From: Candidatus Segetimicrobium genomatis
GTDB lineage: Bacteria; Sysuimicrobiota; Sysuimicrobiia; Sysuimicrobiales; Kaftiobacteriaceae
Assembly: GCA_005882335.1 (NCBI GenBank)
Contig: VBAP01000050.1
Span: 1-36,260 of the forward strand
Direction: 5' to 3'
DNA: 36,260 nt
Positions 1-8,009 of this stretch are shown piece by piece. The position numbers and the translations under genes are program-made. Each line of letters begins with the position of its first letter. The first letter of the stretch is position 1. The notes below the pieces were generated by a model, which was not told the DNA's origin, made no database searches, and was given only the letters and a program-made list of their open reading frames with translations.

Positions 1-1640
1 GCCTGCACTAACCCACAGTTAGGCGTCGGGGGATCGGAACAGTTCACGATGATGGTGCCATAGTAGGTGAACGTTCCGTTGACGACAAGGGAGCCGCTGA
101 CGACGAGAGTGCCGTGGCCGCTGATGTTCCCGTTGATGGTCCAATCACCGTTCAGTTCAAATATTACCGAGCGGTCGGCGCCGCAGGCCATTTCCGGGTA
201 CTTGCAGCCCAGGTCGCTCGTCGTGGCGGAACCATCCGGCTTCGTGCACGGTGTGGGGAGTGAGTTCAGCACACCGCTGCCGGTTTTCGAACATTCGTAG
301 TTGTTCGTGATAGACCTCATGTCTGGAAACGGCGGCACGGCGCCGAACTGCGGGTAGAGGATCAGGTTCGGCTGGACGCTCGGAGACGCGTCCGCCGTAT
401 TGACGTTGACACAGATCGGGTCTACGCAGGCGCCGCCGGCGCGCTTCACCATCATCATCTGGCTTTGATCGAACCACCAGTAGTTCTGGAACCACTCCTC
501 GAAGACGATGGTCTTGAACCATCGTCTGCCCGCGACATCGCCACCGGGTAGGATGTTTTGGTTTTCATCGGTAAGGTCCGGGAAGTCCATCGGCACCCAC
601 TCATACGGCAGCCCGCAGGGGAACAGGTCGGGATCCAGTTGAGATGCAAGTGGTCCCGCGCCGTCCGGATCGTCCTGATCGTACCCGTATTGCCATAGGC
701 TGCTACCCGAGGTTTCGTCTTGCAGTATCGCTCCGCTGGGCAGCTGGGTCTGGTACGTGCCGCCGGTCGGCTTACACGTGGGGTGGCTCGGGTCCGCGTT
801 AGCCTGAAACGCAAAGATGTCCTGTCCCAGCGTACTCGTCGCCGGCGTGGTCACCCGGGTTCCCGGATACCACTTCGCCACATCGTTGTTACCCGGGTTG
901 GCCGCCACACAGCCGTTGGGCGCCGCTCCGGTGTGTGTGTAGCAAGCTGCCACGGCGCCGGGGTTGACCTTACTGAGCCGATAGCCCGTATAGGTGAGGC
1001 TGGCTGGCCCTCCGCAGGAGTTGCTTGGATAGTCCTTGTACTGGAAGTACGTTTGCGAATATGCATCGCCACACGGAATCGCCGCGCTACCCTGTTCGGT
1101 CACGTTGTTCGCGAAGGTGACGTTGGGCGGAAATGCGACGACTTCCTGGAGGACCAGCGCGGTCAGACGGCGCGTGGCCCTGCCGATGTTGGATGCGGTC
1201 GAATCAATCTGGAGATAGGCGGAGTTCGCCCCCGTGTAGACGCGCGTGACCGTCACGCACACGCTAGTCGCGGTGCTGGGGCAGGGGGGATTGGGCGTCG
1301 TGCTCCACCGCGGATCGAGTGAGCTCGGCCAGCCCCCCGCCCCGGAATAGGGCCGGCCGATCGCCACCCGGGCGATGGCCTCCTGGATGCCGGCCTGCGC
1401 GAGCTCTGTCGCCCGCATGCCGTCTTTCTGCAGGCCGGCGATGACGATCTCGTTGCCGGTAACCGTCAGCATCGCCGTGATGAGGATGAACATCAGCACC
1501 ACGAACAGCAGCACGGTGATCAGCGCGGCGCCCCGGTCGCGGGACCCCGCACGCTCGCTCCGCGAGCTCGGGGCGGAGCGCAGAATCACGGAATCGCGGA
1601 ATCGCGACTTCCTAAAGACCTTCCACGTGAATCTCAACAT
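1..1640 (-). CDS. pilX: PilX-type pilus assembly protein, partial (3' end beyond the window), unusually long
   Basis: The minus-strand frame is open from an ATG at 1640 to the left edge, at least 546 codons with no stop. After a basic leader of about 36 residues comes RDRGAALITVLLFVV, about residues 34-48, opening a hydrophobic helix (to about 60). This is the PilX N-terminal pattern: a pilin-like helix without the Glu+5 of standard pilins. The rest is a large extracellular region rich in Cys, Gly, Asn and Thr. It ends in short beta-prone G-x-L-V-V-x-G repeats (about residues 510-535) typical of PilX-like proteins of environmental bacteria. It is last in a FimT-PilV-PilW-PilX run, so a role as minor pilin at the pilus tip or in pilus priming is inferred. 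Classical PilX is under 200 residues, so this form is much larger. A GTG 51 bases downstream is an alternative start, because residues about 12-19 come from a short tandem repeat. Confidence 0.8.
   Translation of the reverse strand, partial: MLRFTWKVFRKSRFRDSVILRSAPSSRSERAGSRDRGAALITVLLFVVLMFILITAMLTVTGNEIVIAGLQKDGMRATELAQAGIQEAIARVAIGRPYSGAGGWPSSLDPRWSTTPNPPCPSTATSVCVTVTRVYTGANSAYLQIDSTASNIGRATRRLTALVLQEVVAFPPNVTFANNVTEQGSAAIPCGDAYSQTYFQYKDYPSNSCGGPASLTYTGYRLSKVNPGAVAACYTHTGAAPNGCVAANPGNNDVAKWYPGTRVTTPATSTLGQDIFAFQANADPSHPTCKPTGGTYQTQLPSGAILQDETSGSSLWQYGYDQDDPDGAGPLASQLDPDLFPCGLPYEWVPMDFPDLTDENQNILPGGDVAGRRWFKTIVFEEWFQNYWWFDQSQMMMVKRAGGACVDPICVNVNTADASPSVQPNLILYPQFGAVPPFPDMRSITNNYECSKTGSGVLNSLPTPCTKPDGSATTSDLGCKYPEMACGADRSVIFELNGDWTINGNISGHGTLVVSGSLVVNGTFTYYGTIIVNCSDPPTPNCGLVQ
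1583..1606. repeat. 8-bp tandem repeat, three units, in the pilX leader
   Basis: Three consecutive 8-mers of the form GAATCRCG lie inside the first 20 codons of the PilX-type gene and encode part of its basic leader (around RFRDS). It is one of the short-period repeat sites described across this window. No inverted partner arm was found nearby. Confidence 0.75.
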
Positions 1641-1668
1641 CTTCCTCACCAACAGTCCCAAGAAGGTT

Positions 1669-1686
1669 CCTTGCCACAAGGCAAGG
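1669..1686. other. Small perfect hairpin between pilW and pilX
   Basis: CCTTGCC (1669-1675) and GGCAAGG (1680-1686) form a 7-bp stem with loop ACAA directly after the pilW stop codon. There is no T-tract, so termination is unlikely. It may affect translation or RNA stability within the minor-pilin transcript, which is inference. Confidence 0.35.
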
Positions 1687-2427
1687 TCAGTTGCGCGTCA
1701 GCGACTGGCCGGGCAGCAGGACCTCCTGCGCCGGAATGGCCCGACCCTGCACCACCTCAGTCCCCTTGGCTTTAAGAGTCACGCTGACCACGCCGCCAGA
1801 GACCGAAACGTCAAAGCTTTCAATCATCGTCGCGACGGTATCGCCGCCGCACGCCGGTTGGGTGAGCGCATCGCCCGGCTGCGAAAGATCGCCGACCACC
1901 CGCTGCAGGTTGTACGCACCTGCGGTCCCGGTGACACAGTAGCTGACGGACCGCTGCCAGATCGGCGTATACGTCCCATTGGGCGCGATCGGCTCCGGTG
2001 ATGTGTATCCCGGGTTCGGGGCGGTGATGTTGCCGCCGCTGAAGGTGAAGCATCGTGAGTCGTAGCCCAGGCCAGCGTTCGCCCTCGTGTACAGACAGAA
2101 GATGGAGTTGTCTTGTATCTCCCCGGCAGGGCCACCGCAGCAGCGGGCCGACTTGAACACAATCTGGCTGGCCCCCGGGGTCGCGTTGTTGACCAGCACC
2201 TGGTTGATATTCGTTTCATGGAGCTCGCGGAGGATCCGATCTGTGGCGACACGTGCATTCTGTTGCACATCGGCCGCAAGCTCGGTCTTGCGCGAGCTGG
2301 TCCGCGCGCTGCTGAAGACGGCGTCGATCATGAGGACAAACATCGCGAATACCGCGAGCGCCACCAGGAGTTCGACCAGGGTGACGCCGCGCTGCGCGCG
2401 ATGAATTCGACCCAATAGCGTGCTCAT
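1687..2427 (-). CDS. pilW: PilW-like minor pilin (prepilin-type N-terminal cleavage protein)
   Basis: A 246-residue protein with a short basic leader and a class III prepilin signal, QRG/VTLVELLVAL. Gly is at -1, Glu at +5, and a hydrophobic alpha-1 helix follows (about residues 14-36). PilD should cleave and N-methylate it. The globular part has several Cys residues (paired CC near residue 96, later single Cys), suggesting disulfides. Its start overlaps the pilV stop by 4 bases (ATGA), so it is translationally coupled. No clear Shine-Dalgarno sequence precedes the ATG. The PilW assignment rests on length and on its place between PilV- and PilX-like genes. It is inferred to prime or stabilise pilus assembly. 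Confidence 0.8.
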   Translation of the reverse strand: MSTLLGRIHRAQRGVTLVELLVALAVFAMFVLMIDAVFSSARTSSRKTELAADVQQNARVATDRILRELHETNINQVLVNNATPGASQIVFKSARCCGGPAGEIQDNSIFCLYTRANAGLGYDSRCFTFSGGNITAPNPGYTSPEPIAPNGTYTPIWQRSVSYCVTGTAGAYNLQRVVGDLSQPGDALTQPACGGDTVATMIESFDVSVSGGVVSVTLKAKGTEVVQGRAIPAQEVLLPGQSLTRN

Positions 2428-3014
2428 GGGAGGAACCGGTCCACCTCAAGACAAAACCGAGTCCCTGGCACACACTTACCACCCGCCGTCATGCCTGTCA
2501 CCCCGCGGAAACGCCAGGTGAGCGTGGAGTGCATACGCACCAGAAACTCGTTGGCGGTGGTGGCGTCGCAGTTGGCGCTGCCGACCACACAGTACTTGCG
2601 TCCGTTGGCATTGGCTACGTCATCCCAGTACCACCGCTCGATGGTGACCTCTACCTTCCGCCAATCCAGCTGATACGGTTGGGTGGGCGGCAGCGGATAG
2701 GTTCCCAATCCCGCGGAGCTTATGTTGTTGGCACAACCCACTTCCGGCCCGTCACAGTAACTCCCGGGGTTCAGAGAGATGTCACCCGCGCTCAACGCCT
2801 GGCTGGCACCATGCTCCTGGAATGCCTGCAGGTACACCGAGGCCGCGGTCAGGTCGCGGGCGGCACGAGTGGTGACGAACCCGGTGGTAAAGCCTGACAG
2901 GAAGCCGCCGGATCCGGCCGCCCCCAAGACCCCCAACGCGCCGATAACGACCACGGCGAAGATCGCCAGCGACACCAGGATCTCGATCAGCGTGAACCCG
3001 CGCTCGTTCCTCAT
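2424..3014 (-). CDS. pilV: PilV-like minor pilin
   Basis: The chosen ATG at 3014 gives MRNERG/FTLIEILVSLAIF, a textbook prepilin peptidase site with Gly-1, Phe+1 and Glu+5. An upstream in-frame start would overlap the preceding gene and add 19 non-conserved residues, so it is rejected. The protein is 196 residues with one N-terminal helix and a Cys-containing C-terminal domain (CDGPEVGC, CVVGSANC, and two late Cys). It lies 13 bases after the FimT-like gene and overlaps pilW by 4 bases. The role is inferred as a minor pilin of the type IVa initiation complex. Confidence 0.8.
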   Translation of the reverse strand: MRNERGFTLIEILVSLAIFAVVVIGALGVLGAAGSGGFLSGFTTGFVTTRAARDLTAASVYLQAFQEHGASQALSAGDISLNPGSYCDGPEVGCANNISSAGLGTYPLPPTQPYQLDWRKVEVTIERWYWDDVANANGRKYCVVGSANCDATTANEFLVRMHSTLTWRFRGVTGMTAGGKCVPGTRFCLEVDRFLP

Positions 3015-3027
3015 CACGGCCCCACAC

Positions 3028-3474
3028 TCACTTGCGGCTGCGCAGTTGCACAGTGCCACCCGCCACGGCATAGCCGAGCGGTTTAAAGGTAACGCACGCG
3101 TTGGAAGCGTTCCCGGGGGTCGTACAGCTCGGCACCGTCGTCCCTGCGCTGGGAATGGTGACGGACAACGGCCACTCCTGGCCCGCGAATGTCCTCTGCA
3201 CCGCCGTCTGGCGGTACACGGTGATCCCGTACGGACTGCTCAGCTTGAACTCGACGGTGTAGTCCACAGCCTCCGCAACCGCCGAGGACGCCGCCCGGCG
3301 AGTCTCAGACATCACGATCGTCGCGGCCCGGCGAAGCGAGAAGGCATCGCTCGCCGCGCGCACGCCCAGCACCAGGATGGCCATCACAATTGAAATCAAA
3401 CCCACGACGACGACGAGCTCGATCAGCGTGAAGCCCGAGTGGCCGTTTCTGTCGCGCACCAGTTGTGAGGACAT
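3028..3474 (-). CDS. fimT: FimT/GspH-type pseudopilin, first gene of the minor-pilin operon
   Basis: The ATG at 3474 is preceded by AGGAG at a 5-base spacing, the best ribosome-binding site locally, so it is preferred over in-frame starts at 3510 and 3492. The product (148 residues) begins with a 14-residue leader, then HSG/FTLIELVVVVGLIS with Glu+5. The body after the helix (RRAATIVMSETRRAASSAV) is like the GspH/FimT family, a minor pilin with a beta-rich head. It opens the run fimT-pilV-pilW-pilX, the same order as in well-studied type IVa systems. A sigma-54-like promoter lies about 45 bases upstream. Confidence 0.75.
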   Translation of the reverse strand: MSSQLVRDRNGHSGFTLIELVVVVGLISIVMAILVLGVRAASDAFSLRRAATIVMSETRRAASSAVAEAVDYTVEFKLSSPYGITVYRQTAVQRTFAGQEWPLSVTIPSAGTTVPSCTTPGNASNACVTFKPLGYAVAGGTVQLRSRK

Positions 3475-3518
3475 GGAGTCTCCTATGGTCATGCCCCGCC
3501 CGTATTGCACGTAGACTC

Positions 3519-3535
3519 AAGCACGCGGCATGCCG
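3519..3535 (-). promoter_or_regulatory. Candidate sigma-54 promoter of the minor-pilin operon
   Basis: The minus strand reads CGGCATGCCGCGTGCTT: GG at -24 and GC at -12 with the required 10 bases between. It deviates from the consensus TGGCAC-N5-TTGC at a few positions. It would start transcription near 3509 and leave a leader of about 35 bases containing the AGGAG site. A GATAAT at 3561-3566 is a weaker sigma-70 alternative with a poor -35. Confidence 0.4.
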
Positions 3536-3692
3536 GAGCGTCTGCGCACCCCCCCTTCCTATTATCCTTCTAGGGAAGTTGCGCGGGAATAGGAATCCCT
3601 GCATGATACCTGACTGCCTCGCCCGAACAGCCGCCCCTAGTCACCGGGGTTGCAATGCTTGGATTAGGGGCCGGGTGGCTCCGGAGTTACGC

Positions 3693-4448
3693 CTACCGCC
3701 CCAGATACCAGCGGAGGATGGCATCGCCGGCGAACACTGCGATCACACCGCCGGCGGCCAGCGAGGGGCCGAATGGGATGGGATCCTTCCTCGAACGTCT
3801 TTTCACTGCGATCAGCAGCACGCCCGCAGTGGCACCAATCATAAACGCCAGCAGCAACGCCACCGCGGTCGCCGGCCAGCTGAGGAAGGCACCCATCATC
3901 GCGGCCATCTTGATGTCACCGCCGCCCATGCCCCCGTGACTGACCACGGCGATCAGCAGGAACAGGGCTCCGGCGCTCGCGGCGACCACTACCGACGGCA
4001 CCAATCGTCCCTGGGGGATCGCCAGCAGCAGGCCCGCCACGATCCCTGGATACGTGATCGCGTTGGGAACAATCTGATGATCGAGATCGATGAAGAACAC
4101 CGCGACCAGCATGAATGAGAATAGTGCGGCCGCGACCAGCGGGATCCACGCCCCTCCCGGGGCGAACCGAAGCCACACGCCGGCCAGCAGTCCGCCGCTG
4201 ACCGCCTCGACCAGCGGATACCGCCAGCCGATCGGCGCGCGGCACACTCGACACCGCCCGCGCAGGACAAGAAAGCTCACCAGCGGGATGTTGTCTTGGG
4301 GGCGGATCGGGGTCTGACAGTGCGGGCAGCGCGACCCCGGCCGGACAATGGAGAGATTCCGGGGCAGCCGGTAAATGACGACATTCAGGAAGCTGCCGAG
4401 AATCGTCCCCAGGATGAACGCCATGACGGTGGACACGGTGTGGCTCAT
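3693..4448 (-). CDS. pilD: Type IV prepilin peptidase/N-methyltransferase PilD
   Basis: A polytopic inner-membrane aspartic protease (251 residues) that cleaves prepilin leaders after Gly and methylates the new N-terminus. The first helix carries GSFLNVVIYRLP. A zinc-type tetracysteine follows: CPHC near residue 42 and CRVC near 68. The two catalytic aspartates are in FIDLDHQIVP and GGGDIKM, so it should be active. The ATG at 4448 has AGGAG six bases upstream; a GTG one codon earlier is less likely. Its substrates are the minor pilins downstream and the pilins at 29649-31341. The coding region is followed by a 218-base gap that holds only the minor-pilin promoter region. Confidence 0.95.
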   Translation of the reverse strand: MSHTVSTVMAFILGTILGSFLNVVIYRLPRNLSIVRPGSRCPHCQTPIRPQDNIPLVSFLVLRGRCRVCRAPIGWRYPLVEAVSGGLLAGVWLRFAPGGAWIPLVAAALFSFMLVAVFFIDLDHQIVPNAITYPGIVAGLLLAIPQGRLVPSVVVAASAGALFLLIAVVSHGGMGGGDIKMAAMMGAFLSWPATAVALLLAFMIGATAGVLLIAVKRRSRKDPIPFGPSLAAGGVIAVFAGDAILRWYLGR

Positions 4449-4459
4449 CACGATCTCCT

Positions 4460-4549
4460 AATCTACGCAATCTTCGCGATCTACGCAATCTACGGGCCCC
4501 ATCTAACAATCGTTTGATTGCGTGGATTGCGCAGATCGCGTCGATTCGA
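4460..4549. repeat. Inverted 9-bp-unit repeat (hairpin element) at the tgpA/pilD junction
   Basis: The left arm (4460-4495) is four exact-period 9-mers of the type AATCTACGC. The right arm (4516-4549) has three 9-mers of the reverse type (GATTGCGTG) plus a partial. The arms pair at about 17 of 19 central positions around a centre of about 20 bases. The right arm encodes the last residues of the transglutaminase (AQSTQS), and the stop codon lies in the centre. Confidence 0.8.
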
Positions 4550-6620
4550 TGGGCGCGCGCCGCGCCGCATCACGGAGTTCCAGAAGGGCCTGCCGAGTTG
4601 CCGCTTCGATCCGCGCATCGGCGGGACGGTGCCCATAACGGCGCGCTTCGAACAGACGCGTGATCCGGCCGGCTGCCGGTCGCATCGGCACCGGCAAGGA
4701 TGCCGCGAACTCGCTGGGGGTCATCGCCGGACGGCGCACATATCCGCGGCGGGCCAGCGCCCGCAGCATGGCATCATAACTGACCTCCACCACTCCGCGA
4801 GCCGTGCGGCGTTGCCGGCGCAGGTGAATGCCTCCAAGCAGCCCGGCCAGCAACGTTGCACTCACGACCACCGCCGCGGCGCCTGGTCCCCCGCCTACCC
4901 GGATTCCAAACAGCCCGTGGACGGCCCGCATGATCGCCCCGACCATCCATGACGCGGCATCCCCGGCCAGCCACTGCCCTGCGGGCCGGCGCACAGTTTC
5001 GTCTGTGGGCACAAACCCCGGTGTCGCCTCCATCTCGATCCATCCGGCCCCGGGTTGGAACATCTCGACCCAGGCATGGGCGTCGGAGTTGCGGACTTCG
5101 TAGTAGCCCGTGAAAACGTTGTACGCGCCGGTCGTATATCCGGTGACCAGCCGCGCAGGAATCCCGGCGGCGCGCAACAGGACAGCCAGGGTACTGGCAA
5201 AGGTCTCACACGATCCCCGGCGGGTGACGAACAAGAACTCATCCACGGCATCGGCGCGATCAGGCAGCAGCGGCGCCTGCAGCGTGTACGTGAACTCCCG
5301 TCGCAAATAACGGCGGATGGCCTCGGCCTGCCGGTAGGGGCTCTCCACGCCCGCAGTGAGCTCCGACGCCAGGCGGCGGACGCGTGGTGATATCGCGGGC
5401 AACTGGAGGTAGCGCGCGCGGATCGGGGCCGGCACGTCCCCGTGACCGCGCGCCAGCAGCGCTTCGGCCGGTGCGGGAACGCGGCTGATCACACTGTAGA
5501 TCATCCCCTGCTCCAGGCGAAGGGGGCTGCGCATGCCGGCGTAGCGATCCACGCCGATCGTTCCCGTCGGGAAGAAAACCTCAAAGGGCCGATACGCGGC
5601 AAAGATGACGTTGGGCTGTTCTGCTTCCACATAGAAGGTCTGAATACTCTGCTCTGATCCCGCCGGCCAGGGTTCGTCCGGGCCCAACCGGGGGACAATG
5701 CGTGACTGGTCGGAGGCAAACTCCTCCACAGATTGATCGCTCATCCGCCAGCCGCGCCCCGTGTAGGTGTCAAATGCCAGCCCGCGCCAATACCCGGGCC
5801 GTGTGGCGCGCACACGCAGCACCAACGTATCGTCGAGCACGCCGCGCAGCCGGAGGTCGACGTAGGTCGAGAAGCCGACATAGCCCTGGGGATTGAACAC
5901 CGGCGGCGCCAGCTCGGGATCGGTCCCCGGCTCGTCAGGATAGGCCGGATTCACAATCCGCGTGTGCAGACGTGCCACCCACAAGAGCTTCGCCGACACG
6001 GGCATCCCGCGGAGGCGCAGGCCTTGACCGCGGGGAACGAGCATGAACGCGAGCGCCGCGCACACCAGCACGGCAACGCTCAGCCGCACGCCGAGACCGA
6101 CCAGCGCCCACCACGAGGGTGTCCCGTGTTCCGCCTGCATGGCCGCCAGCGAGATCCCCGCCGCCACGGTGAACGGCACCAGCAACAGGCCGAAGGCCGT
6201 CTCCCGCGCGTAGACCGCGCCGACCGCCATCAAGACGACAGCGCTGGCCAGGGAATACTTCAGATCTTTCCGGGCCGGCAGATCAAAGCTGTGCAGGACC
6301 TGCAACCATAAAAAGAGCCGCACGAGAGGAATGCGGGGATCGTACGGATTGGCGACCAGAACCACGAAGAAATCTCGGGCTACGCCAAAGATCAGCGCCA
6401 CGATCGCCAGCTTCATCCACCAGTTTGGGGACCGCCGGCGCAGGTAGCTCACGCCATGGGCGACCACGATCGCGAGAGCGGCCAGCGCGGCCTGTGCCTT
6501 GAACTCCTCCTGCACACCGACCGCGGCCACGGCAATGAGGACCGCCAGCAGGGCGGCAACACGTACGGCGAGAGAGTCTTCCGCGGGTCGCGAGAACCGG
6601 CGGGCGACGCGCTGCACCAT
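4503..6620 (-). CDS. tgpA: TgpA-family membrane transglutaminase (DUF3488-transglutaminase core-DUF4129)
   Basis: About 705 residues from the ATG at 6620; longer in-frame starts overlap the DUF58 gene and are less likely. A block of N-terminal membrane helices (about 20-225) is followed by an extracytoplasmic region and a transglutaminase-like core. The core has Cys in RRGSCETFAS (about residue 470) and His in SDAHAWVEMF (about 513). At the usual third position there is Glu in EMEATPGF (about 531) instead of the more common Asp-Pro-Thr. A C-terminal membrane helix (about 575-600) precedes a cytoplasmic DUF4129-like tail. The family forms a conserved trio with MoxR and DUF58, as here. The substrate is unknown; acting on cell-wall or surface proteins is inference. 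The last residues are repeat-encoded. Confidence 0.88.
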   Translation of the reverse strand: MVQRVARRFSRPAEDSLAVRVAALLAVLIAVAAVGVQEEFKAQAALAALAIVVAHGVSYLRRRSPNWWMKLAIVALIFGVARDFFVVLVANPYDPRIPLVRLFLWLQVLHSFDLPARKDLKYSLASAVVLMAVGAVYARETAFGLLLVPFTVAAGISLAAMQAEHGTPSWWALVGLGVRLSVAVLVCAALAFMLVPRGQGLRLRGMPVSAKLLWVARLHTRIVNPAYPDEPGTDPELAPPVFNPQGYVGFSTYVDLRLRGVLDDTLVLRVRATRPGYWRGLAFDTYTGRGWRMSDQSVEEFASDQSRIVPRLGPDEPWPAGSEQSIQTFYVEAEQPNVIFAAYRPFEVFFPTGTIGVDRYAGMRSPLRLEQGMIYSVISRVPAPAEALLARGHGDVPAPIRARYLQLPAISPRVRRLASELTAGVESPYRQAEAIRRYLRREFTYTLQAPLLPDRADAVDEFLFVTRRGSCETFASTLAVLLRAAGIPARLVTGYTTGAYNVFTGYYEVRNSDAHAWVEMFQPGAGWIEMEATPGFVPTDETVRRPAGQWLAGDAASWMVGAIMRAVHGLFGIRVGGGPGAAAVVVSATLLAGLLGGIHLRRQRRTARGVVEVSYDAMLRALARRGYVRRPAMTPSEFAASLPVPMRPAAGRITRLFEARRYGHRPADARIEAATRQALLELRDAARRAPIESTRSAQSTQSNDC

Positions 6621-6640
6621 CCCGCGCGGGGCGGCGCAGG

Positions 6641-7873
6641 TTACGGACTCAGTGAGGCCAGACACACCCCCACCTCCGCCCCGTGACGCAGCACCGCGAC
6701 CGGCACGCCGAGTGCGCGTAACACCATCTCGCCGGCGTCCGAATCTACCCGACTGTCCCAATCTCCTGTATCCACATCACCTGCTGTGACGGATCCCCCA
6801 CGCAACGGTCCGCCTGCTTGGGGAGATTCCGCATACGAGGCGACGTCGACAAGCACTGCCGCGACCGGTACGCCTTGCTGCGCAAGAGCGGCCGGTGCGT
6901 CCATGTCCGCGGTGCAGATCACGACCGGCGTCTCGGACCCGACCGCCGACCGGTACACGTCCAGGGCTGACAGCATCCCGTGGGGTTGAACGCGGGCCAG
7001 CCAGTGCAGCGCCTGCGACCATCCAACCACGGCGGTGCCGACCCGCATCCCCTGTGCGCCGATGAGTTCTACCGGACGGCCCGACCGAGTCACCGTATGA
7101 ACGATCGACGCCGCCGCCTGCACCAGATCCTCGAACGCCTGTCCACTGCGATCGGCAGCGTACACCTCCGCCCGCGTGTCAATCAGCAACGCGACCGCAT
7201 CGGCAGCCTCGTGCTCAAACTCACGGACGACCAGCGTGCCGCGACGGGCGGTGCTGCGCCAGTGCACATGGCGCAGGCTATCACCGTCGCGAAACTCGCG
7301 CACGCCGGCCACCTCCAACCCGTTGCGGTCCGGCCGGGGGACCGATGCGATGTCGGGCCCGGTGCGTCCGGGCACAGGGAACTCTGCCAGCGCCCAGTAC
7401 CGAGGGAACACCGTCGTCGCGCCCGGCGAGCGCAGGCGGCGGCGGAAGACAAACAAACCGGCCAAGCCCGAGGAGCGCGCGTCGATCCCCTCTACCATGA
7501 AGACGCCTCGACGCAGCGCCACGGTCTGGTAGGACTGCGCGGTGGGATGGCGAGAATCGCAGACTGGGATCCGTACCGTTCCCGGCTTCAGACCAGGAAC
7601 AGCATCGTGGAGCGTGATGAAGAAACGGCGGCCGCGCCGGACCAGCACCCGCAGCGTAACCGTGACGGGGTCGCCCTCAAACGCCTCCGGCGGCATCGTC
7701 CGTTCCACCGTCAGCCCGCGGATGCCTAGAGCGGCAGACACGCAGCCCACCGCGAGCAACCCAATCAGCAGCGCGTCGACCGCGTAGACCCAGCCGGCCT
7801 GCAGGTTGACAGCGATAAACAATAACAGCACAGCCAGGACTCCGACCGTGACCGCGTCGCCTGTCGGCCTCAC
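6641..7873 (-). CDS. DUF58 domain-containing protein of a MoxR-DUF58-transglutaminase trio
   Basis: From a GTG at 7873 the product is 410 residues. Two close hydrophobic segments come first (VGVLAVLLLFIAV and ALLIGLLAVGCVSAAL, about residues 9-45). Next is a beta-rich region with GDPVTVTLRV. The DUF58 core follows, with GLEVAGVREFRDGDSLRHV, HWRSTARRGTLVVREFE and a vWA-like segment (VALLIDTRAEVYA). Longer in-frame starts would run into the MoxR gene and the repeat at 7891-8005, so they are rejected. DUF58 proteins are thought to act with MoxR ATPases as chaperone-like or vWA partners. The stop is 20 bases before tgpA. The exact start is uncertain because no strong ribosome-binding site is visible. 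Confidence 0.85.
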   Translation of the reverse strand: MRPTGDAVTVGVLAVLLLFIAVNLQAGWVYAVDALLIGLLAVGCVSAALGIRGLTVERTMPPEAFEGDPVTVTLRVLVRRGRRFFITLHDAVPGLKPGTVRIPVCDSRHPTAQSYQTVALRRGVFMVEGIDARSSGLAGLFVFRRRLRSPGATTVFPRYWALAEFPVPGRTGPDIASVPRPDRNGLEVAGVREFRDGDSLRHVHWRSTARRGTLVVREFEHEAADAVALLIDTRAEVYAADRSGQAFEDLVQAAASIVHTVTRSGRPVELIGAQGMRVGTAVVGWSQALHWLARVQPHGMLSALDVYRSAVGSETPVVICTADMDAPAALAQQGVPVAAVLVDVASYAESPQAGGPLRGGSVTAGDVDTGDWDSRVDSDAGEMVLRALGVPVAVLRHGAEVGVCLASLSP

Positions 7874-7890
7874 GCTCTCGCTCGAACTGC

Positions 7891-8005
7891 GTCTACGCAG
7901 TCTTCCCAGTCTACACAGTCTCCCCAGTCCACCGCTTGCCCAGAATGACCAGGCAGCTGGTTTGAGAGCGTGAAGACTGAGAGGACCGGGGAGACTGGGA
8001 AGACC
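7891..8005. repeat. Inverted 9-bp-unit repeat (hairpin element) between MoxR and DUF58 genes
   Basis: The left arm (7891-7935) is five exact-period 9-mers of the type GTCTACGCA. The right arm (7972-8005) is made of reverse-type units (GAAGACTGA, GGAGACTGG). GTCTTCCCAGTCT in the left arm is perfectly matched by the right arm, with one 9-bp unit looped out before the next paired block. The element fills nearly the whole MoxR-DUF58 gap. Confidence 0.8.
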
Positions 8006-8009
8006 ATTT

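Noticed and set aside
720-1322. Plus-strand open frame of 200 codons opposite the PilX-type gene
   Set aside because: Arg-rich shadow of the long minus-strand frame, without any motif or ribosome-binding site.
3561-3566. GATAAT as a sigma-70 -10 box for the minor-pilin operon
   Set aside because: The best -35 at 17 bases (TTCCCG) matches at only three positions. The sigma-54-like site nearer the gene fits better.
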